Below, piece by piece: positions 34,118 through 43,112 of a stretch of DNA of 64,000 bases. Below the pieces are notes generated by a model. That model worked only from the letters and a program-made list of their open reading frames with translations. It was not told where the DNA came from and did no database searches. The translations under genes and the position numbers were made by a program. The stretch's first letter is position 1; each line of letters opens with the position of its first letter. Origin of the DNA: an uncultured Fretibacterium sp. (GTDB lineage Bacteria > Synergistota > Synergistia > Synergistales > Aminobacteriaceae); NCBI GenBank assembly GCA_946183145.1, contig CAMGZM010000010.1:1-64000 (forward strand), read 5' to 3'.

Positions 34118-35314
34118 ATGGAGAAATTAGCGGTTGAAGGCGGGACTCCCGTAAGAAGCACGAAAATATTTTACGGTCATCAGTGGGTTGACGAGTCCGA
34201 CATTGAAGCGGTTGCGGAGACTCTGAGATCTGATTTTCTCACGTGCGGGCCGAAAGTTAACGAGTTCGAGAAATGTTTGACGGATTACACCGGGACGAAA
34301 TACGCGGCGGCAGTCAGCAACGGAACAGCGGCACTTCACTGCGCTTGCATTGCGGCGGGGATAAAGCCGGGCGATGAAGTCATCACGACTCCCCTTACGT
34401 TTGCGGCATCTGCGAATTGCGCGTTATATTGCGGAGGGCGGCCAGTATTCGCGGACGTTAATCCCGAAACGTACAACATCAATCCCGAAAGAATACGCGA
34501 GAAAATCACGGACAAAACAAAAGCCGTTGTAGCTGTCGATTTCACCGGGCAGGCAGTCGAGAATGACGAAATCAGAAAAATTTGCGCTGAACATGGCCTG
34601 ATATTTATCGAGGACGCGGCTCACGCAATCGCAACGAAATACAACGGTCATCAGGTCGGGACTCTCGCGGATATGACATGCTTCTCATTCCATCCCGTAA
34701 AAACTGTAACAGGCGGTGAAGGCGGAGCGGTCTTGACGAACAACGAGAGCTTCTACAAGAATTTGCTTCTCGCACGTTCGCACGGAATTACGCACGATGA
34801 GTCGATGATGGAAGAATCTCCACATGAAGGCCCTTGGTACTATGAGCAGATTAATCTAGGCTACAATTATCGGCTTACGGATTTTCAGTCAGCACTGCTC
34901 ATAAGCCAGATGAAGAAACTTGAGAAATTTTCAGCGAGACGAAAAGAAATCGTGAAGAAATACAACGAGGCATTCAGCAAGATTCCAGAAATCATTGTGC
35001 AGAAGGAAATCCCCCAGTCCGACACATGCCGACATTTGTACATCATACGGCTGAATTTTGACATGCTGAGATGTTCACGCCGTGAATTTTTTGATGCAAT
35101 GTCCGCCGAAAATGTACAGTGCCAGATTCATTATGTCCCTGTCTACTGGTTCCCGTACTATAAACATTTGGGCTACGAGAAAGGATTATGCCCCGCCGCT
35201 GAGGAAATCTACAAGGGAATAATGAGCATTCCTCTTTACCCGAAAATGACAGATGAAGATGTTGATGATGTCATTCACGCGGTGAGAAAAGTTGCTGAGA
35301 ATTACAGAAAGTAA
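34118..35314 (+). CDS. pseC: UDP-4-amino-4,6-dideoxy-L-AltNAc transaminase
   Basis: PLP aminotransferase of the DegT/DnrJ/EryC1 family, second step of pseudaminic acid synthesis. Motifs: YFDGHQW-like entry FYGHQWVDESDIEAV, CGPKVNEFE, ITTPLTFAASANCALYCGG, FIEDAAHAI and the PLP lysine in SFHPVKTVTGGEGG. The ATG at 34118 (MEKLAVEGG) has GAGAGG at 10 nt; an ATG at 34109 overlapping pseB is the alternative. 398 aa. Confidence 0.92.
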   Translation: MEKLAVEGGTPVRSTKIFYGHQWVDESDIEAVAETLRSDFLTCGPKVNEFEKCLTDYTGTKYAAAVSNGTAALHCACIAAGIKPGDEVITTPLTFAASANCALYCGGRPVFADVNPETYNINPERIREKITDKTKAVVAVDFTGQAVENDEIRKICAEHGLIFIEDAAHAIATKYNGHQVGTLADMTCFSFHPVKTVTGGEGGAVLTNNESFYKNLLLARSHGITHDESMMEESPHEGPWYYEQINLGYNYRLTDFQSALLISQMKKLEKFSARRKEIVKKYNEAFSKIPEIIVQKEIPQSDTCRHLYIIRLNFDMLRCSRREFFDAMSAENVQCQIHYVPVYWFPYYKHLGYEKGLCPAAEEIYKGIMSIPLYPKMTDEDVDDVIHAVRKVAENYRK

Positions 35315-35332
35315 CGGAGGGAGGGTTGTCCA

Positions 35333-36379
35333 TTGTTCCGAATTTTCGACAAGATTAACCGCAATGAAGTCTATGTTATAGCCGAAATGAGCGCGAATCA
35401 CGGCGGGAGTCTCGAAAACGCATTGCGAATCGTCCATGAGTCCGCAAAAGCCGGGGCTGACTGCGTGAAGATTCAGACCTACACAGCCGACAGCATTACG
35501 ATAGACTGCCGTAACGAGTACTTTCAGATTCATGACGGAGGATTATGGGATGGCTATGTACTTCATGACCTCTACAAAGACGCGGGGACTCCCTACGAAT
35601 GGCAAGCAACAATCAAGAGTGAGTGCGAGAAATGCGGCGTTGATTTCCTGTCTACACCTTTTGACCCTTCAGCAGTTGATTTCCTTGAAGGACTCGGAGT
35701 TGAGGCGTACAAGATCGCCAGCTATGAGCTTAACGACATACCGCTTATTGAGTATGCAGCCTCAAAGGGTAAACCTATGATAATGTCATGCGGAATGGCA
35801 AGCCCCGATGAGATTCAAGACGCAGTAGACGCTTGCAGGAACGCCGGAAATAATCAGATAGTCCTCCTCAAATGTTGCAGTGAATACCCCGCTAACTGGG
35901 AAGATATGCACTTAGGGAACATTCCCGACATGCGTAAAAGATTCGGGATTCACGTGGGATTGTCGGATCACAGTTTCGGGAGTCTCGGCGCGGTTGTTGC
36001 TGTTGCGCTCGGTGCGAGGGTAATCGAGAAGCATATCATGATTGACGGCGTTGCGAGTGCGGACTCCGGCTTCAGCATGAAAACGGAAGACTTTGCGAAA
36101 ATGGTTGACGATGCAAGGAACGCAGTACTGATTTCACAGGGGCCGGATTACTCCCTTTCACCGAAAGAAAAATCATCAACGATATTCCGGCGGAGTCTCT
36201 TTGCGGTCAAAGACATAAAAGCGGGCGATGAGATTTCAGCGGAGAACGTAAGAAGCATACGCCCGGCGAACGGAATCAATCCCAAATTCTTGAAGTCAAT
36301 GTTAGGACGCAAGGCAAAATCTTCCCTAGAATATGGACAGCCCATAACGCAGGAATTTTATGACGAGTTAATGAGGTAA
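35333..36379 (+). CDS. pseI: Pseudaminic acid synthase
   Basis: 348 aa, NeuB family enzyme condensing the deacetamido altrose intermediate with phosphoenolpyruvate. YVIAEMSANHGGSLENAL and KIQTYTADSIT are typical of PseI. The barrel is followed by a C-terminal SAF/antifreeze-like domain (RRSLFAVKDIKAGDEISAENV to the end). Start is TTG 35333 behind GGAGGGAGGG. Confidence 0.92.
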   Translation: MFRIFDKINRNEVYVIAEMSANHGGSLENALRIVHESAKAGADCVKIQTYTADSITIDCRNEYFQIHDGGLWDGYVLHDLYKDAGTPYEWQATIKSECEKCGVDFLSTPFDPSAVDFLEGLGVEAYKIASYELNDIPLIEYAASKGKPMIMSCGMASPDEIQDAVDACRNAGNNQIVLLKCCSEYPANWEDMHLGNIPDMRKRFGIHVGLSDHSFGSLGAVVAVALGARVIEKHIMIDGVASADSGFSMKTEDFAKMVDDARNAVLISQGPDYSLSPKEKSSTIFRRSLFAVKDIKAGDEISAENVRSIRPANGINPKFLKSMLGRKAKSSLEYGQPITQEFYDELMR

Positions 36380-36385
36380 TGAATA

Positions 36386-36886
36386 ATGGCGAAAAATGTT
36401 GCTGAATTGGAATCGGAGCGACTCATTTTGCGGGGGATTACGGAAGATGACGCGCCCGAAATTGTAGAATGGAGATCAGACCCGGAAGCCTACAAATTTT
36501 TCCGCTCTCCTCACCGTATAACGATGGACGAACATTTAGCATGGTTCAGAAACAGATACTTGTCGAATGATGACCGATTCGACTGGATGTGCTTCGAGAA
36601 ATCATCAGGCAGCAAAATCGGCGTGTTCGGTTCAGTAGTTTTACGGTTGACATGTGGGGGGCAAGCAGAAATCAATTACATGCTCAAGCCCGAAGCGAGG
36701 CACAAGGGTTATGCGTCAGAAGCAGTGCGGAGAATAATACAGTATGTGCGCTCTGAGTTTCACGTTAAAAGATTCATTGCTGAGATTCACAAGGACAATT
36801 TGCCCTCAGTCGCTCTTGCTGAGAGAAACGGTTTCACGCTCGAATCATCGTCAGGAGATTTTCTGCTTTACGTCTCGGAGGGCTGA
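36386..36886 (+). CDS. GNAT N-acetyltransferase of the pseudaminic operon
   Basis: 166-aa RimJ/RimL-type acetyltransferase: RLILRGITEDDAPEIVEWRSDP, then GQAEINYMLKPEARHKGYASEAVRR, the acetyl-CoA binding turn, and LAERNGFTLES. Located between pseI and pseG, where pseH is usually found, so it may acetylate the 4-amino sugar. A second GNAT at 39753 is closer to the classical PseH pattern, so which one performs the PseH step is open. Confidence 0.75.
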   Translation: MAKNVAELESERLILRGITEDDAPEIVEWRSDPEAYKFFRSPHRITMDEHLAWFRNRYLSNDDRFDWMCFEKSSGSKIGVFGSVVLRLTCGGQAEINYMLKPEARHKGYASEAVRRIIQYVRSEFHVKRFIAEIHKDNLPSVALAERNGFTLESSSGDFLLYVSEG

Positions 36887-36889
36887 GAA

Positions 36890-37894
36890 TTGATTCTCAT
36901 CAGGGCGGACGCAAACGAATTTATAGGCTCCGGCCATGTCATGAGATGCAAATCAATAGCTTCTGCTCTTGCTGATAAGGGCGCGGAGATTGCATTTGTT
37001 ACGGCAGATCACAGAGGGGATTCGCTCATCGGCGAGTTCCCTTCTTTTTGTCTCAATTCTGACTGGCTTAACATGGATGACGAACTCCCAAAACTTGAGG
37101 AGATTATCAGAGCCAGAAAGCCACCGCTGATTCTCATTGACAGCTACAAGGTTACGGAGAAATATTTTGACTCGCTTCACAGTCTCACAAAAACGGCATA
37201 TATCGATGACCTTAACGCGGGGTTGTGGAACGTTGACATTCTCATCAACTACAACATTTTTGCACAGTCATACTATTATTCGCGATATGACGGGAGAAAT
37301 ACGCGGCTTCTTCTTGGTACGTCATATACTCCGCTGAGGGAGGAATTTCGAGTCTCAAAGCCTCATGTGATAAGGGAGAAAATTTCTGACGTTCTCATTT
37401 CGGCGGGCGGTTCTGATCCTGCAATGATGACCGAGAAAATTATCATGAATGTATGTTCCGAATTTCCCGGTGTAAATTTCCATTTCGTAATCGGCGCGCT
37501 GAATCCACGAATCGAATCCATCAGGAAACTTTCACAGCAAAATATCATTCTCCACGTCAACGAGCGCAACATGTCGGGCTTAATGCGTGATTGCGATGCT
37601 GCTGTGTCGGCTGCCGGTTCGACTCTCTATGAGCTTTGCGCGTGCGGGACTCCCTCAGTAACGTATGTGCTTGCGGATAATCAGACTGACGCGGCGGAAA
37701 TGTTTGGGACTCTCGGAATAATGATTAACGCCGGGGATTGCCGGAAGAATGATGATATTTCGTCAGTGATAATTGAGGCATTGCGGGGAATGAATGAGTC
37801 TGTCCGTGCTGAGATGTCCGCGAAAATGCAGAGGCTTGTTGACGGGAACGGGGCAATGAGAATCGCTGATGTGATAATGCGTGTGATAGAATGA
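36890..37894 (+). CDS. pseG: UDP-2,4-diacetamido-2,4,6-trideoxy-altropyranose hydrolase
   Basis: 334 aa, GT-B-like hydrolase releasing UDP from the pathway intermediate. IRADANEFIGSGHVMRCKSIA is the PseG N-terminal signature with the catalytic His, then LIDSYKVTEKYF and SDVLISAGGSDP. The C-terminal SAAGSTLYELCACGTPSV is the nucleotide-binding part. TTG start 36890 with GGAGGG 6 nt upstream. Confidence 0.9.
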   Translation: MILIRADANEFIGSGHVMRCKSIASALADKGAEIAFVTADHRGDSLIGEFPSFCLNSDWLNMDDELPKLEEIIRARKPPLILIDSYKVTEKYFDSLHSLTKTAYIDDLNAGLWNVDILINYNIFAQSYYYSRYDGRNTRLLLGTSYTPLREEFRVSKPHVIREKISDVLISAGGSDPAMMTEKIIMNVCSEFPGVNFHFVIGALNPRIESIRKLSQQNIILHVNERNMSGLMRDCDAAVSAAGSTLYELCACGTPSVTYVLADNQTDAAEMFGTLGIMINAGDCRKNDDISSVIIEALRGMNESVRAEMSAKMQRLVDGNGAMRIADVIMRVIE

Positions 37895-37922
37895 GCCAAT
37901 CTCACAAAAAGAGGAAAATTCA

Positions 37923-39527
37923 ATGAAAGTTGCTTTGCTGTCAAATGTAAATGTCGATTATGTTATTCGCGCATTAGCAGGAAGTTTTGACGCTGCTCGG
38001 CCTGTCGGTTACGGTGATGTTTGGGGTCAGCTCCTCAATCCGTCATCGAGTCTTAACGCTGAAAACCCCGATGTGATAATTTTTCTTCCTGACATTGAGC
38101 AGATTTTGGACGGCTCTTATGACACGAAAGCGGTTGATGAATGGTTTGCGAATTTTGACGCGGCTATGAAACGTGAGAAAGAGTATTATATTTCTGATGT
38201 TATATTCCGTTCAAATATTCTTGCCGATAATGACTCAACGCTTGAAGCTGACATCTGCTCTTACTGGCTGAACTCCATCAAGAATCGCACAGCCTCTCAT
38301 GTGAACGTCCACATTCTGAAAGTCTCATCAGTCATATCACAGCGGGGAAAATCTGCGGTGTTCTCCGAAAAATTATGGTACATGGGAAAAATTCCCTACA
38401 CTAACGAAGGCACGAGAATTATTGCGGGATTTATCGCTGACACTTTGAGAATTTCCGCAAGGACTCCCAAGAAAGTTTTGCTTCTTGACCTCGACAATAC
38501 ATTATGGGGCGGCGTTCTCGGTGAAGCAGGCGTTGAAGGTATTGCGCTCTCAGATGATCATATAGGCGCGGTGTACAGGAAGGTACAGCAGAGTGTGAAA
38601 GCTATGGGCATGGCCGGAGTAATTCTCGCTATAGTCTCAAAGAACAACGAGTCAGACGTTCAGGAAGTATTCAGCAAACACCCTCATATGATTCTGAAGA
38701 GGGAAGATTTTTCAGCCGTAAAAATAAACTGGCGCGACAAAGCCGACAATATCCGCGAAATTTCAGAGGAGCTTAATTTAGGGCTGGACTCTTTCGTCTT
38801 CATTGATGACATGGCCGCAGAACGCGACAACATTAAAGCGAGAGTCCCAGCCGTAACAGTTCCCGATTTCCCCGCAAATATTGAGGATTACCCCGCGTTT
38901 ATCGATGACGTTTTCAGAAAGTACTTCATGAAGATTCGAATCTCAGATGATGACCGCGCAAAGACAGAACAATACGCACAGAACGCAAAGCGCAAGGAAG
39001 CCGAAAAAGGACTCACCTACGAGGAATTTTTGTCATCGCTCAGACTTCAGGCCGAAAGAGTCAAACTTGATGACGCGAAATTAGACCGAATAGCCCAAAT
39101 GCACGGCAAAACAAATCAGTTCAACCTCACGACAAAACGCTACACACGCCATGACATAGAGAGAATGTTATCGGAAGGATTCAGAATTTACGCCTACAAT
39201 GTCCGGGACAAATTCGGGGATTACGGGCTTGTTGCCGCCGCTCTCGTAGACATGAAGAACTGTGAGATTGACTCTCTCCTCATGAGCTGCCGCGTTATGG
39301 GAAAACTTGTAGAGAATTACGTGATTGATGACATAGAGAATGACTTGGCCGGACTCGGAGTCAAAACTCTTCACGCTAAATACATAAAGACCGCGAAAAA
39401 TGCCCCCGTCGAAAAACTTTTTGACGGACTCGGCTATGATGTAACGGCGAAAAATGACAGTGAGACTTGCTACGAAATTGACCTTGACAGAAGGCCGGAA
39501 CGAAAATTTTTTGTCAACGAAAGGTGA
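37923..39527 (+). CDS. FkbH-like HAD-IIIC enzyme
   Basis: 534 aa. HAD core with LLLDLDNTLWGGVLGEAGVEG (nucleophile D189, acid D191) and IDDMAAERDNI; N-terminal SGNH-like region and C-terminal GNAT-like segment (HGKTNQFNLTTKRY, DKFGDYGLVAAALVD). FkbH-type enzymes dephosphorylate 1,3-bisphosphoglycerate and load the glyceryl unit onto a carrier protein. The carrier is the next gene (7 nt away), and a GNAT follows that. The set sits in the pseudaminic operon, so a glyceryl- or lactyl-type decoration of the sugar is likely. Confidence 0.85.
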   Translation: MKVALLSNVNVDYVIRALAGSFDAARPVGYGDVWGQLLNPSSSLNAENPDVIIFLPDIEQILDGSYDTKAVDEWFANFDAAMKREKEYYISDVIFRSNILADNDSTLEADICSYWLNSIKNRTASHVNVHILKVSSVISQRGKSAVFSEKLWYMGKIPYTNEGTRIIAGFIADTLRISARTPKKVLLLDLDNTLWGGVLGEAGVEGIALSDDHIGAVYRKVQQSVKAMGMAGVILAIVSKNNESDVQEVFSKHPHMILKREDFSAVKINWRDKADNIREISEELNLGLDSFVFIDDMAAERDNIKARVPAVTVPDFPANIEDYPAFIDDVFRKYFMKIRISDDDRAKTEQYAQNAKRKEAEKGLTYEEFLSSLRLQAERVKLDDAKLDRIAQMHGKTNQFNLTTKRYTRHDIERMLSEGFRIYAYNVRDKFGDYGLVAAALVDMKNCEIDSLLMSCRVMGKLVENYVIDDIENDLAGLGVKTLHAKYIKTAKNAPVEKLFDGLGYDVTAKNDSETCYEIDLDRRPERKFFVNER

Positions 39528-39534
39528 ATGAATA

Positions 39535-39756
39535 ATGCTTAACGAAATTATTGCAGTGCTCGCAAAGACAACGAATCAAGACCCCGCGAATTTCAGCGGT
39601 GATACGGTCATAAAGGACATACCCGGATTCGATTCGCTTCAGTATGTGATGATGATCTCGGATATTCAGGAGTCGCACAATATCGAGATACCGTTAGACA
39701 AAGCAATAGAGGCTGAAACTATCGGGCAACTTGCGGAGTTTGCGGTGAAAAAATGA
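39535..39756 (+). CDS. Acyl carrier protein (FkbH partner)
   Basis: 73-aa carrier protein; the phosphopantetheine serine is S34 in PGFDSLQYVMM. Acidic four-helix pattern as usual. Between FkbH and a GNAT with a 4-nt overlap to the latter, so it should carry a short acyl group (probably glycerate-derived) from FkbH to the acyltransferase, not serve fatty acid synthesis. Confidence 0.88.
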   Translation: MLNEIIAVLAKTTNQDPANFSGDTVIKDIPGFDSLQYVMMISDIQESHNIEIPLDKAIEAETIGQLAEFAVKK

Positions 39757-40298
39757 ACGTAGAAATGACCCGCGTATGTGAAAATGACCTCGATATGATT
39801 ATGGAATGGCGGATGAGGCCGTATATCACAAAATACATGAACACAGACCCGGTTTTGACGAGCGAAGGCCAGCGGAAATGGTTTGACAGAATAAAGGACA
39901 GCGATACGCAGATTCATTGGGTGATACGTTTTGACGGAGTGCCTATAGGACTGATTAACGTTGTTGAGATTGACCGCGTTAATTCCCGTTGCAGCTGGGG
40001 ATACTACATCGCCGAGACGAAATACAGATCCCTGAAGCTGGCTATGTTCCTCGAATGGAGTCTGTACGATTATGTTTTTGACGTGCTGAAGCTGAATAAG
40101 CTCTGCAATGAAACATGGACGGAGAACGCGCAGGTTGTCAAACTTCATGTCATGTGCGGCTCAAAGAATGACGGCGTTATGAGGCAGCATATCTTCAAGG
40201 ACGGAGCGTATCATGATCTCAGTATCGGCTCAATTCTCGCGGAGGAATGGCGGACTAAACGCAAAGGCTTGACGTATGAAAGGTACGAATTTGAATGA
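39753..40298 (+). CDS. PseH-like GNAT acyltransferase
   Basis: 181 aa. MIMEWRMRPYITKYMNTDPVLT followed by WVIRFDGVPIGLINV and NSRCSWGYYIAETKYRSLKLAM are the layout of PseH and related sugar N-acyltransferases. Overlaps the carrier protein gene by 4 nt, which suggests that it may take an acyl group from that carrier rather than from acetyl-CoA. If so the first GNAT (36386) is the ordinary PseH and this one adds the unusual group. Donor choice cannot be read from sequence. Confidence 0.75.
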   Translation: MNVEMTRVCENDLDMIMEWRMRPYITKYMNTDPVLTSEGQRKWFDRIKDSDTQIHWVIRFDGVPIGLINVVEIDRVNSRCSWGYYIAETKYRSLKLAMFLEWSLYDYVFDVLKLNKLCNETWTENAQVVKLHVMCGSKNDGVMRQHIFKDGAYHDLSIGSILAEEWRTKRKGLTYERYEFE

Positions 40299-40559
40299 GA
40301 GTTAATCATATCGGCTATCTCGTAAAGGACATCGCCAAATCAATATCAATCTTTCAGCACGTTAAAGCGTCAGGGTGAAGGCCCGTATCACATCTGCTAT
40401 GAAGTTGAGAGCATGAAAGATTCCGTCAGCACTCTCACAAAAGAAGGCTGGCTAGTCCTCAAAAGACCCGCGGGCGCAATAGCATTTGACGGAGCAGAAG
40501 TAGTATTTCTTTTCCGCAACAACATCGGAATGATTGAGCTTGTAGAAATTCATGAATGA
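40295..40559 (+). pseudogene. Broken VOC (glyoxalase-like) gene
   Basis: Begins in ATGA overlap with the previous gene: MRVNHIGYLVKDIAKSIS, a classical VOC/methylmalonyl-CoA epimerase-like N-terminus, which hits a TGA at 40376-40378. One frame over, the end of a VOC protein continues as GEGPYHICYEVESMKDSV to FLFRNNIGMIELVEIHE and a TGA at 40557-40559. Together about 86 residues remain of an expected 130 or so. An internal deletion with frameshift has therefore removed the centre, including metal ligands. Confidence 0.8.
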
Positions 40560-40618
40560 GGCTGTTTGCGTTGAGATGTTCCCGGAAATGAAGCCGGGAG
40601 AATCGCAGCCTCTTTATT
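40558..40618 (+). terminator. Terminator of the pseudaminic operon
   Basis: Outer stem GAGGCUG/CAGCCUC with an inner CCCGG/CCGGG hairpin, then UUUAUUGUU. The U-run is imperfect. Confidence 0.5.
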
Positions 40619-40698
40619 GTTGTCTTCAATTCTAGCCTTCTTCATTAACAATCCTTAGTTACTGAAAAAATGTTATCGAGTAATTTTGATGACATTGA

Positions 40699-40704
40699 TA
40701 TTAT
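40699..40704 (+). promoter_or_regulatory. Extended -10 of the TDT transporter gene
   Basis: TGATATTAT with TG at 40696-40697, 56 nt before the start; no clear -35. Confidence 0.35.
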
Positions 40705-40759
40705 ATTCTCACTCACACAATAAACATTCCTTTTTCAATCAGGAGGCTGATTATTCGTT

Positions 40760-41665
40760 ATGGATTTCCTGAAACGTTATCCCATTCCCATAGCGGGACT
40801 CATTCTTGGGCTTTTCGCTCTTGGGAATCTCGTTCAGTCATACAGCAATGAGGCAAGACTCGCGCTCGGCGTAATCGGACTCATTCTCTACATACCGTTT
40901 TTGCTGAAAGTCTTAATCCTCAACGTGAAACTTTCTGAGCCGTTAAGCAATCCTGTAGCCGCGAGCGTATTTCCCACATTCACAATGGCTACGATGTTGC
41001 TTGCGGGTTACGTCAAGCCTTACAGCCCCGAATGCGCGTCAATAATCTGGTACATTGGCGTAATCGGCCATGCGTTATTGATTGTGTGGTTCACGCTGAA
41101 TTTCGTGGTGAAAGGTTTTGCCGCCAGGAAAGTATTTCCGTCATGGTTCATTGTCTATGTCGGGATTGCTGTTGCGAGCGTCTCAGCTCCTGTTACGGGC
41201 CGTCTTGATATTGGGCGTTATGCTTTCTGGTTCGGACTCGTAACGTATATATGCCTTCTCGTTGCAGTGTGCTATAGAGTCTGGCTTGTGGGTGAAATCC
41301 CTGCTCCTGCGATGCCGACGACGGTAATATTTGCGGCTCCTGCGTCATTATTGCTTGCGGGTTACATGGTCTCATTCCCGGAAAAAGATCCGGCTATGGT
41401 TATGGCGTTGTTCGTTGCGTCATTGCTTTTCTGGCTTGTCGGGATTGTGTATTTCATTCGCACGTTCAGAGGGGCATTCATTCCGAGTCATTCGGCGTTC
41501 ACATTCCCGTTAGTGATCAGCGCAATAGCCGTAAAAATGTCAGCATCATCAACGGGATTCACATGGCAGGGGACTCTTGCTGACGTTCAGACGGTTATAG
41601 CAGGGGTAATAGTTTTGTGGGTGCTTGCGCGCTACGTGATGTTCATATTTTCGGGCGCGAAGTAA
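40760..41665 (+). CDS. TDT family transporter (tellurite-resistance/dicarboxylate type)
   Basis: 301 aa with about ten hydrophobic spans. PIPIAGLILGLFALGNL at the N-terminus and SEPLSNPVAASVFPTFTMATMLL with a later FPLVISAIAVKMS match the TehA/SLAC1-like TDT family (anion channel or carrier; malate, sulfite or similar). Substrate unknown. RBS AGGAGG. The next gene begins 20 nt downstream. Confidence 0.82.
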   Translation: MDFLKRYPIPIAGLILGLFALGNLVQSYSNEARLALGVIGLILYIPFLLKVLILNVKLSEPLSNPVAASVFPTFTMATMLLAGYVKPYSPECASIIWYIGVIGHALLIVWFTLNFVVKGFAARKVFPSWFIVYVGIAVASVSAPVTGRLDIGRYAFWFGLVTYICLLVAVCYRVWLVGEIPAPAMPTTVIFAAPASLLLAGYMVSFPEKDPAMVMALFVASLLFWLVGIVYFIRTFRGAFIPSHSAFTFPLVISAIAVKMSASSTGFTWQGTLADVQTVIAGVIVLWVLARYVMFIFSGAK

Positions 41666-41685
41666 ATATACAGGAGGGTAAAATT

Positions 41686-42156
41686 ATGACGCGTGAAGAG
41701 TACGTGAAATCGATACGTGAGACAGCAGAGGAATATTTCAGAAGCGGTACATTCTTCTGCTCGGAAGCGGTTTTGCAGACGATCAACGATGCGTTAGGAA
41801 AGCCGTTCAGTGATGAGATTGTGAAGATGGCATCAAGTTTCCCGATCGGAATGGGAAAAGCTCAGTGCTTATGCGGTGCTGTGTCAGGCGGAGAGATGGC
41901 ACTCGGAATCGTTTACGGCCGCGTGAAAGGCCAGCCGATGGATCCGAAAATGTTCCCGATGGCTAAGGGACTTCATGACTTCATCAAGGAGAAATACGGC
42001 GCGACTTGCTGCAGGGTTATGACTCGTCAGTGGGCAGGGGATAATTTCATGTCGCCTGAAAGAAAAGCTCACTGCATAGAGATAACCGAAGTAGTTGCGG
42101 AATGGGTAGCAAATGCCCTGATTGATGACGGAAAACTAGCAGTTCCCGCCGCGTAA
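41686..42156 (+). CDS. C_GCAxxG_C_C family protein
   Basis: 156 aa, redox-type small protein named after its cysteine pattern. Here FFCSEAVLQ, QCLCGAVSGGEMALG, TCCRVM and HCIEITEVVAE give the conserved cysteines, with CGAVSGG at the GCAxxG site. Members are thought to bind metal or FeS and are common in anaerobes, often beside transporters or redox genes. Function unproven. ATG 41686 after CAGGAGGG; co-transcribed with the TDT gene. Confidence 0.8.
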   Translation: MTREEYVKSIRETAEEYFRSGTFFCSEAVLQTINDALGKPFSDEIVKMASSFPIGMGKAQCLCGAVSGGEMALGIVYGRVKGQPMDPKMFPMAKGLHDFIKEKYGATCCRVMTRQWAGDNFMSPERKAHCIEITEVVAEWVANALIDDGKLAVPAA

Positions 42157-42169
42157 CGTAATCAGTAAC

Positions 42170-42213
42170 AAAAAGCCGGGCCGGATTAATTTCTGACCCG
42201 GTTAATTTTTTCT
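42170..42213. terminator. Bidirectional terminator
   Basis: CCGGG/CCCGG stem flanked by A-run on one side and UUAAUUUUUU on the other. Serves the plus-strand C_GCAxxG gene and the converging hydrolase gene. Confidence 0.7.
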
Positions 42214-42221
42214 CATTACTC

Positions 42222-43100
42222 TTAGTGCGACAAAAAGAATTTCAGCATACGTTCTCTGTAGTCAGGCGCGGTGTCATAAGCCGCATGGCCGTAACTGTCA
42301 TACATGAACAACTCACAGCCCGGTTTGCCCTTCAGAGACTCAAAAATTTTCTCGGACGCTTCACCGCCCAATACTTTGTCATCTTTTGACCCTATCACTA
42401 AAACAGGACAGGCGATTTTCTTCAGATCATCCGATGCGTCAAAGTCTTTCGTTCCTTCTGAGAGAATCACAAAGCGGCTAAGTTCTTCAGGAGTTACAGT
42501 TTTTGCGGAATCAATCAGAATATTTCTCGACTGCTCAAAGACTGAATCAGGGTAAACTTTTTCACCGAACGAAAGATAAAGCCCCTCAGCATTTCCGGCT
42601 TTCGCGAATCGAATCCACTCATCAATCACGCTGAATTGAGTCTGATTCACACTCGCTGAAGTTGAGCCGAGAATGAGACTCGCAACAAGCCCGGGATAAT
42701 CGGCGGCGATCTTCATTGCGATCATTCCGCCCTGAGAGACTCCGAAAAGATATACCCCGCTGAGATTCAACGCTCTTATGGCTTCCGCTGTATCACGCGC
42801 CATATCATAAACCGAATATGAGGGCGGCAGTTCATTTCTCCGCTCAAAAAGATACACCGTGAAATCATCCGTCAAGAGCCTGTAACTTTCAGCGACTGCA
42901 TCAGAAATTTTCATGACACTCTGAACGCTTAAGCCGGGGAGAATCACAAGAGTCTTCCTGCCAGTTCCGAATCTCATATAATCCATCGTGAATGATTCTG
43001 TCCTGACTGTATCAATCCGCATATTTTTCACCGTCTGTGCGTTTGCAGGAATTTGGCACAAAATACTCAGCGCAAAAATTGCCGTAAGTATACGCAGCAT
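42222..43100 (-). CDS. Exported alpha/beta hydrolase
   Basis: 292 aa. Signal peptide of about 21 residues ending ANAQ. Alpha/beta hydrolase core: LVILPGLSV oxyanion strand, nucleophile elbow GVSQGG, acid in VIGSKDDKVLGG, base in SYGHAAYD. Most similar in layout to small esterases or peptidases acting in the periplasm; substrate unknown. Twelve nt after the pfkA stop, so it is probably in an operon with it. Confidence 0.8.
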   Translation of the reverse strand: MLRILTAIFALSILCQIPANAQTVKNMRIDTVRTESFTMDYMRFGTGRKTLVILPGLSVQSVMKISDAVAESYRLLTDDFTVYLFERRNELPPSYSVYDMARDTAEAIRALNLSGVYLFGVSQGGMIAMKIAADYPGLVASLILGSTSASVNQTQFSVIDEWIRFAKAGNAEGLYLSFGEKVYPDSVFEQSRNILIDSAKTVTPEELSRFVILSEGTKDFDASDDLKKIACPVLVIGSKDDKVLGGEASEKIFESLKGKPGCELFMYDSYGHAAYDTAPDYRERMLKFFLSH

Positions 43101-43112
43101 TATTCCCGGTGA

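Noticed and set aside
36655..36660. G6 run in the GNAT gene of the pse operon as a phase-variable tract
   Set aside because: Six residues is common by chance; several such runs occur in housekeeping genes here, such as fumC.
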